From CAVVZJ01 sp963752755 (GTDB lineage: Bacteria > Planctomycetota > Planctomycetia > Isosphaerales > Isosphaeraceae), in the NCBI GenBank assembly GCA_963752755.1, contig CAVVZJ010000016.1, positions 1 through 14,011 on the forward strand: 14,011 nt of DNA, written 5' to 3'. The notes below the pieces were generated by a model. It was given only the letters and a program-made list of their open reading frames with translations, ran no database searches and was not told the origin of the DNA. The translations under genes and the position numbers were made by a program. Below, one piece after another: positions 1 through 9,190 of this stretch. Position 1 is the first letter of the stretch; the number at the start of each line of letters is the position of its first letter.

Positions 1-726
1 CAGCCGGACAGCAGGGCGCGGAGCGACTCGGCGTTGCGGACGGCGTGGCCGTGGCCGTCGTTGTTGAAGTAGGCATAGACGTCCCGGCCCTGCGACCGCC
101 ACTCGCCGATCCGGTCGGCCCACCAGCGGAGGTCGCCCTCGGAGTAGGAGCCGGCGTACATGTGGCTCCGGTCCGGGCCGTGGAGGCGGACGAAGACGAA
201 GGCGGCCGTCGCGCGGAGCACGCACGGCAGGTTCGCCCCGCTCATGACGCAGTAGGCCGCGCCCGTGGCGCTCCAGGACCGCGAAGGTCTCCTCGACGTG
301 CCAGGTCGGGTGGCGGAACTCGACGCCAGCCGGCGGCCCGGAGGGCACGACGGCAAGGAACGCCGTCGAGCCGGTCGAGATGGAACGGGAAGTGGGGCGG
401 GAGCTGGTAGAGCGTCACGCCCCGCTTCTCGCCCAGGCCGAGCCCCGCCTCCATCCGCTCGAGCCAGGGGACCGGGTCGTTCAGCTTGCGGAACTGGGTC
501 AGGCCCCGCGACGCCTTGGCCGAGAAGACGAAGCCGTCGGGCGTACGCTCGCGCCAGGTGGCGAAGACCTCGTCCTTCGGCCAGCGGTAGAAGGTGTTGT
601 TCACCTCGACGGTGGGAACCGCCGGGCGTAGGCGTCCAGCCGCTCGAGGCTGGGGGTGCCGGGCGGGTAGAGGACGCCGACCCAGTGGTCGTAGCTCCAG
701 CCGGAGGTGCCGATGTGGATCGCCAT
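1..726 (-). CDS. DUF72 (YecE-family) protein, partial and frameshifted as sequenced
   Basis: Read from ATG at 726-724 on the minus strand, the product opens with MAIHIGTSGWSYDHWVGVLY, the typical DUF72/YecE start. Further family blocks are VEVNNTFYRWP, FATWRERTPDGFVFSAKASRG, LYQLPPHFPFHLDRL, VEFRHPTW, FVRLHGP, MYAGSYSEGDLRWWADRI and VYAYFNNDGHGHAVRNAESL. These cover almost the whole family length (a TIM-barrel-like protein of unknown biochemical role), and the gene leaves the window just before its stop. The blocks lie in different frames: frame changes are needed near 613 (one C missing from a TTCCCC run), near 350 and near 262. A longer open frame to 862 is only a chance upstream extension. 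The gene is divergent from the helicase operon and is probably chromosomal flank rather than part of the defence system. Three indels in such a well-conserved protein point to sequence error. Confidence 0.85.
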
Positions 727-979
727 GGCGGGTCGTAGTGGTCGGTGGGAGTTCGCAGTAACGGCCCGAGGTTGTCTTGAGGATCAGGGAGCTTGAGCAG
801 CCGGCGTTTCTTCTTCGGACCCCAGATCGGGCAAATTCGGGACCTGCCGCCGGTCGTTCCACTCACCCCGAAGGCCGGACCCGTGGTTCAGCCTTCCATG
901 CCGACATCCAGACTGAACACCCTTTCCTCACGGCCCCGCTTCCCGTAGACTAGGCCCCTCGGCCACAAAGATGTTGTGT

Positions 980-999
980 CGATGCCGATCGAGGCATCG
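980..999. repeat. 7-bp inverted repeat upstream of the helicase start
   Basis: CGATGCC (980-986), a 6-nt spacer GATCGA, then GGCATCG (993-999) form a perfect 7-bp stem. It lies just 5' of the ribosome binding site of the first operon gene. It could be a dimeric repressor operator or a leader hairpin that modulates translation. This is a structural observation; a chance match is possible in GC-rich DNA. Confidence 0.45.
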
Positions 1000-1013
1000 T
1001 GCCCCTTGCGCCC

Positions 1014-1021
1014 GGAGGGGA
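1014..1021 (+). promoter_or_regulatory. Ribosome binding site deciding the helicase GTG start
   Basis: GGAGGGGA ends 7 bases before GTG at 1029-1031. This is the best purine-rich match upstream of the helicase and the reason for preferring this start over GTG at 999, which is in the same frame but lies upstream of the site. Confidence 0.55.
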
Positions 1022-1028
1022 GTGCTTC

Positions 1029-4000
1029 GTGGAAGACACCGCCGCCGCGACCGCGAGCGGAGCCCGGATCGAGGGCTCCGACGCGGGGCCGCCCGGATCG
1101 ACGCCGATCCCCGATTTCGCCACCGACCCCGAGGTCGTCCGGGTCGTCGTCGAGGGGGAGCGCCTGGGCTACGGCCACCTGGTCAACCCCGCCTTCGCCA
1201 CCGAAATCTCCATGATCGACCCGCTGCCCCACCAGCGGATCGCCGTCTACGACCACATGCTGACCCAGCCCCGCTGCGGTTCCTCCTGGGCGACGAGCCG
1301 GGCGCCGGCAAGACGATCATGGCGGGCCTCTACATCCGCGAGATGCTCGCCCGACGGCTGCTGCGTCGGGTCCTGATCGTCCCCCCGGCCGGGCTGGTCG
1401 GCAACTGGGAGCGGGAACTGCGCGACCTGTTCGCCCTCGACTTCCGCATCGTCACCGGCTCGGACTGCCCGGGCCGGCAACCCGTTCGCGGGCGACGGCG
1501 GCGACCGGGTGATCGTCAGCGTCGATACCCTGGCCAGCGAGCGGACCTTCGCCCGGCTCCAGGAGCCGGGTGTCGAGCCCTACGACCTGGCCATCTTCGA
1601 CGAGGCCCACAAGCTCGGGGCCGACCGTCAGCCCGACTTCACCATCCGCAAGACCGACCGCTATCGGGTCGCCGAGGCCCTGGCCGGCATCCCGTCCGGC
1701 GAGCCCCGCTGGTCGCTGGACTGGGCCTGCACCCACCTGCTGCTGCTGACGGCCACGCCCCACATGGGCAAGGACTTCCCCTACTACGCCCTCTGGCGGC
1801 TGCTGGAGCCCGACGCCCTGGCCACGGTGGACGCCTTCAACGCCTACCCGGACGACGCCCGCCGCCGCCACTTCCTCCGGCGTACCAAGGAGGAGATGGT
1901 CAACTTCGAGGGCAAACGCATCTACCCGGGCCGGGTCAGCGACACGCTCAGCTACGACCTCTCCCGGGGGGAGATCAGCGAGCAGGCCCTCTACGACAAG
2001 ACGACCGCCTACATCGAGACCTACTACAACCGCGCCCGCATCCTCAACCGCTCGGCGGCCCGGCTGGCGATGTCCGTCTTCCAGCGGCGGCTGGCCAGTT
2101 CGACCTACGCCCTGCTGCGGTCCTTCGAACGCCGGGCCGAGAAGCTCGACGAGTGGGTCGAATTCATCGAGTCGGGCCGGATCACCGCCGAGGAACTGGC
2201 GGCCTTGCAGCGGAAGCTGGACGACGCCAAGGACGTGTTCGAGGAGGAGACCGCCGACGAGGAGACCGCCAAGGGGGGCAAGGAGGAGAACGAGATCGCC
2301 GAGGCCAAGGCCCTGGGCGGCGTCGTGGCGGTCTCGCTGGCGGAACTCCAGGCCGAGCGGGACCAGGTCGGGGCGCTCCTGGACCTGGCCAGGCAGGTGG
2401 ACGCCAGGGGGGACGAGTCGAAGTTCGACAAGCTCCGGGAGGTCCTGGACGACCCCGAGGCCCGGGACGAGAAGCTGCTCATCTTCACCGAGCACCGCGA
2501 CACCCTCGTCTACCTCGTCCGGCGGCTCGAAGGGCTCGGCTTCACCGGGTCGGTCGCCCAGATTCACGGCGGGATGGACTTCCGCGAGCGGGAGCGGCAG
2601 ATCGAGTTCTTCCGCAGGCCGGGGGGAGAGGGCGGCGCCCAGTACATGGTCTGCACCGACGCGGCGGGCGAGGGGCTGAACATGCAGTTCGCCTGGCGGC
2701 TGCTGAACTGGGACCTGCCCTGGAACCCGGCCCGGCTGGAGCAGCGGATGGGCCGCATCCACCGCTACAAGCAGGAGCACGACCCGGTCTACATCGCCAA
2801 CCTCGTGGCCGGCAAGACCCGCGAGGGGCGGGTGATGAAGACCCTGCTGGACAAGATCGAACGCATCCGCAAGGAACTGGGGCGGGACAAGGTCTTCGAC
2901 GTGATCGGTCGGCTGTTCGAGGGGGTCAGCCTGAAGGAGTACATGGAGCGGTCGGTCACCCCGGAGGGGGCCGAGGCCGCGTGCCGAGCCCTGGAGGGGA
3001 CGCTGACCAGGGAGCAGGTCGAGGCCCTGGAGGCGAAGGAGCGGCGCATCTACGGCGACGGCGGCGACGTGAAGGCAGTACCTGGCCGCCGAGCGGGCGA
3101 AGCTGGACCGGGAGAACTGGCGTCGGCTGCTGCCGGGCTACGTACGGCGGTTCGTCGAGAAGTCGGCCCCGTTGCTTGGCCTGGGCATCGAGGGGGACCT
3201 GGACGGGACCTTCGCCCTGGCGCCGTTACGGCCCGGAGCCCTGGACTTCCTGTGGCACCTCCTGGAGACCTACCCGCCGGCCCGGAGGCACTGCCTGACG
3301 GTCCGCAAGCCGGCGGACCCCGCCGGGGCGCTGTTCCTCCACCCGGGGGAGCCGGTCTTCGACCGCGTGCGGGTCCACGTCTGCGAGCGGTTCGCCGAGG
3401 ACGCCCGCCGGGGCGGCGTCTTCGTCGATCCGACGGCGACCGGGCCGTACCTGTTCCACCTGGCGGCGATCTCGGTCGCCCGGCGGGCCGACCCCGAGAT
3501 GCCTGCCCTGGTCAGGTCCGAGGTCCTGGAGCACCGCCTCGTCGGACTTCGCCAGGCCGAAGATGGGTCGATCGAGCAATGTCCGGTGGAGCACCTGCTC
3601 TTGCTGAAGGGCGGTCACGGCGTCCCCTCGTCGGCGGCCCCCCTGGCGACGGAGTCGGGGAGCCTGACGGCGGCTCGGGCCTTCGCCTCGGAGCAGATCG
3701 CCCGCCCCCTGGCCGACCGGCTTCGCCAGGAGCGCCTGGAGAGCCTGCCGTCGCGGCTGGAGTTCGTGGCCCGGGGGTTCGAGTACCAGGACGCCGAACT
3801 GGCCCAGACGCGGGGGAAGCTGCGGGAGAAGGCCCAGGCCGGCGACCCGAGGGCCAAGGGGGAGATGACCAAGATCAGGGACCGGCAGAAGTCGCTGGCC
3901 GCCCGCCGCGAGGCCGCCCTGGCGGTCCTCCGACGCGAGCCGGAGCTTATCGGGGTGGGAGAGGTCGCGTTCCTCGCCCATGCCCTGGTGGTCCCGACCG

Positions 4001-4428
4001 AGGACCCGGAGGATCGCAAGCGGTACGACGCCGAGGTGGAGGCGATTGCCATGAAGGTCGCCCGGTCCTACGAGGAGGCCGCCGGCGCCGTCGTCCGGGA
4101 TGTCTCGAAGCCCGGCCTGGCGCGGGCCGCCGGGCTGGAGGAGCACCCCGGCTTCGACTTGCTGTCGGATCGGGGCGAGGAGGGGCAGCGGGGCATCGAG
4201 GTGAAGGGCCGGGCCGGCGTCGGGGAGCTAGAGTTGACGGAGAACGAGTGGATCAAGGCGTGTAACCAGCGGGACCGCTACTGGCTGTACGTGGTCTTCG
4301 ACTGCGCCACGCCCCACCCCCGGCTCCTCCGCATCCGGGACCCGTTCGGGAAGCTGATCGCCAAAGCTAAGGGGAGCGTCATTATCAATTGGCAAGATGT
4401 ATTTCGTGCCACAGACGAACTTGATTGA
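1029..4428 (+). CDS. SNF2-family DNA helicase/translocase with C-terminal DUF3883-like domain (DrmD/BrxHII-like), frameshifted as sequenced
   Basis: A protein of about 1130 residues. It has an N-terminal lead-in, then a RecA-like motor with Walker A GDEPGAGKT (1289-1315), motif II DEAH (1599-1610) and motif III TATP (1749-1760). A charged, coiled-coil-prone insert follows (about 2140-2420). The second motor starts at LLIFTEHRDTLVYLVRRL, continues through TDAAGEGLNMQF and ends with the QRMGRIHR arginine-finger motif (2742-2765). The C-terminus (about 4060-4428) contains GFDLLS...GIEVKGRAG...LTENEW...RDRYWLYVV, as in DUF3883 proteins. D4156-4158, E4198-4200 and K4204-4206 form a D...E-x-K pattern like restriction nucleases. 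Proteins of this design (COG0553) occur in DISARM (DrmD) and BREX type 3 (BrxHII); the role is probably ATP-driven DNA translocation on invading DNA. Frame changes are needed near 1272, 1475 and 3075; the long stretches between are clean, so sequence error is likely. It is the first gene of the operon. Confidence 0.88.
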
Positions 4429-4441
4429 GAGGATTCTAGTT

Positions 4442-5287
4442 ATGGCGGCCAATGAATTAGGGCAAGAGGTGCCAGCAGAAGTGGCTGCTATTGCCGCAGC
4501 ACGCGGTTGCAATGGTGGGGTCAAGTACGTTTACAAAGACGGAGATTACGGGCGAGGTTGGCCTAGGCCGAGCCTCCCCAATGGTACAAACACAAAGAGA
4601 TTCCGTGGTCCGAACTGCGACCTTTGGAAGGTGCCACTAGCTCAGGGGTGGGTCGCCTTCGAACGCCCGCAGCCTCCACCAACATTTCACTATGATCCCG
4701 ATTCAGACCCTTGGGTCGCCCAGGCCATCCCCGTGATTGAATGTTGCATAAACACCTTGGTCGAAGAGTTTTTCCGCTGTCCGTTTCTACATCGAGTCGA
4801 GCATTCGATCCATGCTCATCTCATTGGAATGATCAAAAGCGACGGCCAAATTTCGGGGGAGTTCCCCATAGGTGAAAATGGGGAGGTGACGCAATTAGTC
4901 CACAAGGAATGGCCTGAAACCAGCGTCCGGGAAGGGAAACGTGGGCGTGGCAACTTCGACATCGCCATTCTCTCTCCAAATCTCCTGGAGCAATGCACGC
5001 GAATCCCTTATTTTGCAGAAGGATGGCTGCCCGCACCGATTGTGATCGAGATGGGATTGAACTACTCGTTGGAGCACTACGAGCAGGATCGGAGCAAGCT
5101 GATTAATAGTAGGGTTCACCGGGGATACCTCGTTCATCTGCTTAGAGGTTTCCCCGAGGATGTGCGCGAGGCGGAAAGCATCCAGATGGTGGCCCCCGAG
5201 GGTCGGGTAAAGACGGCCTTCGCGCGAACGAGAGGCAGGTTGAACCGTATCAAGCTGCTGGACGAGGCAGTAATCAGGCAAGGCTAA
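4442..5287 (+). CDS. Unrecognised protein with possible PD-(D/E)XK-like core, between helicase and methyltransferase
   Basis: An intact 281-residue frame. ATG at 4442 is preferred because AGAGG at about 4428-4432 is well spaced, whereas the earlier ATG at 4397 overlaps the helicase end and lacks a good site. No family is recognised with confidence. The N-terminal third is rich in Gly, Pro and aromatic residues (DLWKVPLAQGWVAFERP). The rest has a helix (VEHSIHAHLIGMI), then GRGNFDIAIL with D at residue 173, then APIVIEMGLNYSLEHYEQD with E at residue 203. This order and spacing resemble a PD-(D/E)XK fold, but the usual E-x-K lysine is replaced by Gly, so an active nuclease is uncertain. Base composition is visibly lower in GC (about 45-57% in sampled rows) than the surrounding 70%. 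Unlike its neighbours it carries no frameshift. It may be a recently acquired effector or specificity accessory; this is inference. Confidence 0.75.
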   Translation: MAANELGQEVPAEVAAIAAARGCNGGVKYVYKDGDYGRGWPRPSLPNGTNTKRFRGPNCDLWKVPLAQGWVAFERPQPPPTFHYDPDSDPWVAQAIPVIECCINTLVEEFFRCPFLHRVEHSIHAHLIGMIKSDGQISGEFPIGENGEVTQLVHKEWPETSVREGKRGRGNFDIAILSPNLLEQCTRIPYFAEGWLPAPIVIEMGLNYSLEHYEQDRSKLINSRVHRGYLVHLLRGFPEDVREAESIQMVAPEGRVKTAFARTRGRLNRIKLLDEAVIRQG

Positions 5288-5334
5288 ATTCACGGCTGTC
5301 CTTCCAGACGAATCACCGCCCCCGGACGAACCAG

Positions 5335-8300
5335 ATGACCGACCAACCCCGCCTGATCGAAGTCGCTTTCCCCCTCAAGCAGGCGTCCCTGGACTCGGTC
5401 CACGAGAAGAACGTCCGGCACGGGCACATCTCGACGCTGCACATCTGGCCGGCGCGGCGCCCGCTGGCGGCCTGCCGGGCGGCGCTGATCGCCACGCTGC
5501 TGCCCGATCCTGGGACGCCGCAGAAGAGGAAGGAACTGCTGGAGAAGATCGGCGGGAAGGTCGTCACCGAGGTCCAGAAGAAGAAGGTCGGCGGGAAGGT
5601 CGTCGAGGTCGTCAAGGAGCGGACCGAGGGGGGCGTCCTGCACTGGGGCAACGAGAACAGCCCCGACATGGACTGGTTCCGCGAGGAGATCAGGAAGGCG
5701 TACGGCGGGCGGGCACCCCGGGTGCTCGACCCGTTCGCCGGGGGCGGGGCCATCCCCCTGGAGGCGATGCGGCTGGGCTGCGAGGCGACGGCCATCGACA
5801 TCAACCCGGTCGCCTGGTTCATCCTCAAATGCACCCTGGAGTACCCCCAGAAGCTCGCCGGCCAGACCCGGCCCCTGCCGAAGTTCGCCGTCGAGTCGGC
5901 GGAGTTCATGGAGGCGTACCTCAAGGGCTCGGCGAAACTGACCAAGGCGAAGGTCGCCAAGGAACTGGCCGAAGTATCAACTCGGGCTGTTCCCGCCCCC
6001 CGACGCCGACCTGGCCTGGCACGTCCGCGCCTGGGGCTGGTGGGTGCTCCAGCAGGCGAGGGACGACCTGGAGCGGTTCTACCCGACGATCGACGGCAAG
6101 CCGACGGTCGCCTACCTCTGGGCGCGGACGGTGACGTGCAAGAACTGCCGGGCGACGATCCCGCTGCTCAAGACCCGATGGCTGTGCAAGAAGGACAACA
6201 AGCGAGTCATCCTGACGATGGAGCCGAACGGGACAGACGGGCGTCATCTTCGGCGTCCAGAACCGATGTCCCAGTCGAAGGCGGACATGCGGCCAGCGGC
6301 GTGAGCACGACAAGCGCGTCGGAGCGGGGACAATGACCCGCTCGGGTGCAACATGCCATGCTGCTGCAACTAATCATGACAATGGAAGACATTCGACTAT
6401 GAGGGCAGGGCCGGACGACTCGGCAGTCGTCGATGACCGCTGTCGTCGTCGAAGGAACGCGAGGGAAAGGAGTACCGCACACCGACGATCATGAACTCGA
6501 AGCGGTTTGTCGAGGCGCAGAAGGTGGTTGCATTCGATATTTCAGTCGATCCCTTATGGCTTGCCAGACGAACCGACTCCCGGAGTAGCTGGTCCGCGAA
6601 AGGATTCGTCCGCGTTCACGGATATGGTGTGCTGACATTGGATCGAATGTTCACTCCACGGCAGCTTGTCGGACTTTGCAACATTCCTGAAGCTGCATTC
6701 GAAAAGCCCGAGCCGAGCTGATTGCTGCGGTTATGAAGAAGATTGGGCGGAGGCGGTGTTCTGGCTACTTGGCTGTGCTTTCGGCAAGACTCGCTGGACT
6801 ATGAGCACATGTTGGGTGCATCCTGGTACACACAGAACGAACAGATCACCACATCTTTTTAACGATTTGCACTTGCCTATCAAATGGGACTTTGCCGAGG
6901 CTTCGCCTATCTGGTGGCGCTCTGGATCATGGAGTCGATGCTCAATTCGTCTGAGCAAGTCTGTTGAGACAGCGGTATCTTTACCTGCAAAGCAACTCCA
7001 AGCCATCCGTAATCGTGTGGCTCAGCAGTGAGTCCCGGACCCGGTAATTGATGATCTTATTATTACTGATCCTCCTTATTACGATGCAATCCCATATTCA
7101 GATTTAATGGATTTTTTTTACGTTTGGCTGAGAAGGCTGGTTCACTGGCATGGGCTCGAGGCTTCGATGAGGTTTTCTCTGAACCTCCTCTCCCCCAAAT
7201 GGGATCACGATCGGCAGGATGGTGAACTAATTGATGATCCGAGGCGAATCGATTGGGATACTATAAGATCAAGAAACGCTTACGAGGACGGCATGGCGCG
7301 CGCCTTCCGGCTCGTCGTACGAGAGCACTGAGGACAGATGGTCGATTTGTAGTTGTGTTTGCTCACAAGAATCCCGATGCCTGGGAGGCACTGGTATCCG
7401 CAATCATCCGGGCGGGCTTTGTAGTGGATGGAAGTTGGCCCATCCAGACGGAGATGAGTAACCGAACGAGGGCGCGATCGCGTCGGCGGCACTTGCCTCC
7501 TCTGTCTGGCTCGTCTGCAAGAAGCGGCCCGAGGCCGCCCGACCCGGCTGGGACAACCAGCGTCCTGGACGAGATGCGGCGGAACATCCATGACCGGCTC
7601 CGCGACTACTGGGACGCGGGCATCCGAGGCCCCGACTTCGTCTGGGCGGCGACCGGCCCGGCGATGGAGGCGTACAGCAAGCACCCGGTCGTCAAGAAGG
7701 CCAACGAGCCGGGCAAGCTCATGGAGGTCGCCGAGTTCCTCCGGGCCGTCCGCCGCCTGGTCGTCGATTTCGTCGTCGGGCGGGTCCTGACCGGGGACGG
7801 CGACGAGAACGCCGCGAGCGGCCTGGACGACATCACGACCTACTACATCCTCCACCGCCACGACTTCGGCATGGAGGACGCCCCCGCCGGCGCCTGCATC
7901 CTCTACGCCGTCTCCTGCAACCTCTCCGACAACGACCTGACCAGTCGCCACGAGATTCTCCTCCGCACCGGCGGGCTCTCGGACGAAGCGGAGGACGAGG
8001 ACGATGAGGTCGCCGAGGCTGACGGAGAGGACGATGGCCAGCATCGCCGAAGCCGAGCCGCAGGAAGGCACTGGCAGCACGGTCAAGCTGCGGCCCTGGC
8101 ACCAGCGGAAGCGGAAGGCGATGGGGTACGACGCCGAGGGCCGCCCCGCGCCGCTGATCGACCAGGTCCACCGCCTGATGCACCTCTGGAAGGCCGGCGA
8201 CGTGGCCAAGGTCGATGACTACCTCGACGCCCGGGGGCTCCGCAAGAACGCCCTGTTCCTCCAGTTGCTCCAGGCCCTCATCGAACTGGCCGGCGAGGGG

Positions 8301-8420
8301 ACCGACGAGCGGGTCATCCTGGAGAACATCAGCAACCACCTCGCCGCCCGGGGCGTGGCCCCGGCCCGCCCGGGGTCGCTGTTCAAGGGCCTGGAATCTG
8401 AGGACGCCGAGGCGGGATGA
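5335..8420 (+). pseudogene. DUF1156-family adenine-specific DNA methyltransferase (COG1743, PglXI-like), multiply frameshifted as sequenced
   Basis: Expected product about 1030 residues, N6-adenine methylation of host DNA using AdoMet. The DUF1156 N-terminus is LIEVAFPLKQASLDSVHEKN followed by HIWPARRPLAACRAAL. Motif I DPFAGGG is at 5728-5748. A zinc ribbon has CKNC at 6137-6148 and a probable second CPCC knuckle near 6350-6362. Then come YGVLTLDRMFTPRQL, LPIKWDFAEASP, motif IV DPPY (7068-7079) within DPPYYDAIPYSDLMDFFYVW, FVVVFAHKNPDAWE, GIRGPDFVWAATGPAMEAY, and the C-terminus ending NALFLQLLQALIELAGEG. These are in family order, so the gene was once complete. Frame changes occur near 5974, 6228, 6260, 6292 and 6350, several between 6390 and 7040, then near 7320, 7480, 7553 and 8030. 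The stretch of about 6330-7480 is lower in GC and the most damaged. Its stop (8418-8420) overlaps the next start as ATGA. Damage may be sequencing error, decay or both. Confidence 0.85.
5549..5604 (+). repeat. 17-bp direct repeat inside the methyltransferase gene
   Basis: TCGGCGGGAAGGTCGTC occurs at 5549-5565 and again at 5588-5604, a 39-bp (13-codon) period that keeps the frame. The protein shows IGGKVVTEVQ followed by VGGKVVEVVK. It lies between the DUF1156 domain and motif I and looks like a small internal duplication in a lysine-rich insert. Confidence 0.6.
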
Positions 8421-9136
8421 TGGCCAGACGCAAGGCATCGCGGCCCGACCTGGTCCCCGAGGCCGTTTACGACGACCTGATCGACCGGATTATCGTCCTG
8501 CTGGAGCAATCCCGACGCGGGGCCGCCCGCGCCGTCAATCGCATCCTCACCGCGACCTACTGGCAGGTCGGTCGTTACCTCGTCGAGTTCGAGCAGGGGG
8601 GCAAGGCTCGGGCCGAGTACGGGGAGGGCCTGCTGAAGCGGCTGGCCGAGGACTTGACCGCACGGCATGGGCGTGGGTTCTCACGCCAGAACCTCCAGCA
8701 GATGCGAGCCTTCTTCCTCGGCTGGGAGATTTGCCAGACACCGTCTGGCATTTTCGAGGCAAGGGCGATCTTCCCTGACTCCTTGGAGTCCGAGGCTTCG
8801 GTGATTCGGCAGACACCGTCCGCCGAATTCCTCATCAGCCGAATCCGATGCCAAGCAGGTTCCGGCCAGGAAAGGACGGAGATCGCCGGCCACGGAGCCG
8901 TCCTCGCCGGGGCGCGTGGCCGATCCCGATTTCCCGACACTGCTCGGGGCCTTCCCCCTGTCCTGGTCGCACTACGTCCGGCTGATGGCCGTCGAGAAGC
9001 CCCACGCCCGCGCCTTCTACGAGGCCGAGGCCATCCGGGGCGGCTGGTCGGTCCGGCAACTGGCCCGCCAGGTCGGCACCCAGTTCTTCGAGCGCGTCTC
9101 GGCCTCGAAGCGCCAGGAGGCCCTGCTCAGCCGGGC

Positions 9137-9139
9137 TCA
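9137..9139. repeat. Target site duplication, left copy (TCA)
   Basis: TCA directly abuts the left terminal repeat and matches TCA at 10046-10048. Joining the flanks at this triplet rebuilds the DUF1016 reading frame exactly. Confidence 0.8.
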
Positions 9140-9160
9140 GAGTCTGTCCCAGAAGGGGAA
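9140..9160 (+). repeat. Left terminal inverted repeat of the IS element
   Basis: Pairs with 10025-10045 at 17 of 21 positions, with the conserved core CTGTCCCA and AAGGGG. Confidence 0.85.
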
Positions 9161-9190
9161 CATCCGGGGGCTGAGCATCGTAGAATTGGT

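Larger units (their letters stand above)
727..1028. other. Divergent intergenic region between the DUF72 gene and the helicase operon
   Basis: About 300 bp with no convincing protein. Short frames here are chance extensions of the neighbours. It should hold the promoters of both divergent transcripts, but no clear -35/-10 pair could be recognised. The only distinct structures are the inverted repeat at 980-999 and the purine-rich ribosome binding site at 1014-1021. Confidence 0.5.

Noticed and set aside
727..862. Upstream extension of the DUF72 frame to 862
   Set aside because: Translation before the family-typical N-terminus at 726 has no similarity and belongs to another frame.
1452..2780. 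442-codon open frame on the minus strand opposite the helicase
   Set aside because: Opposite-strand shadow of GC-rich coding DNA; low-complexity Leu/Val/Gly/Pro-rich translation, and it covers helicase motifs that are clearly real on the plus strand.
971..3298. 775-codon plus-strand open frame starting at ATG 971
   Set aside because: Only about 1274-1475 of it is genuine helicase sequence; the rest is an out-of-frame Arg/Gly/Pro-rich read.
3226..4146. 306-codon minus-strand open frame
   Set aside because: Shadow of the helicase C-terminal half; no recognisable domain.
4397..4441. Earlier ATG (4397) as start of the unknown gene
   Set aside because: It overlaps the conserved end of the helicase and has a weaker upstream site than ATG 4442.
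9140..9145. Alternative reading of the IS ends with a 5-6 bp CTCAG(A) duplication
   Set aside because: CTCAGA does occur on both sides, but starting the element at GAGTCTG extends the inverted repeat and leaves TCA, a TNA duplication as expected for the IS1031 group.
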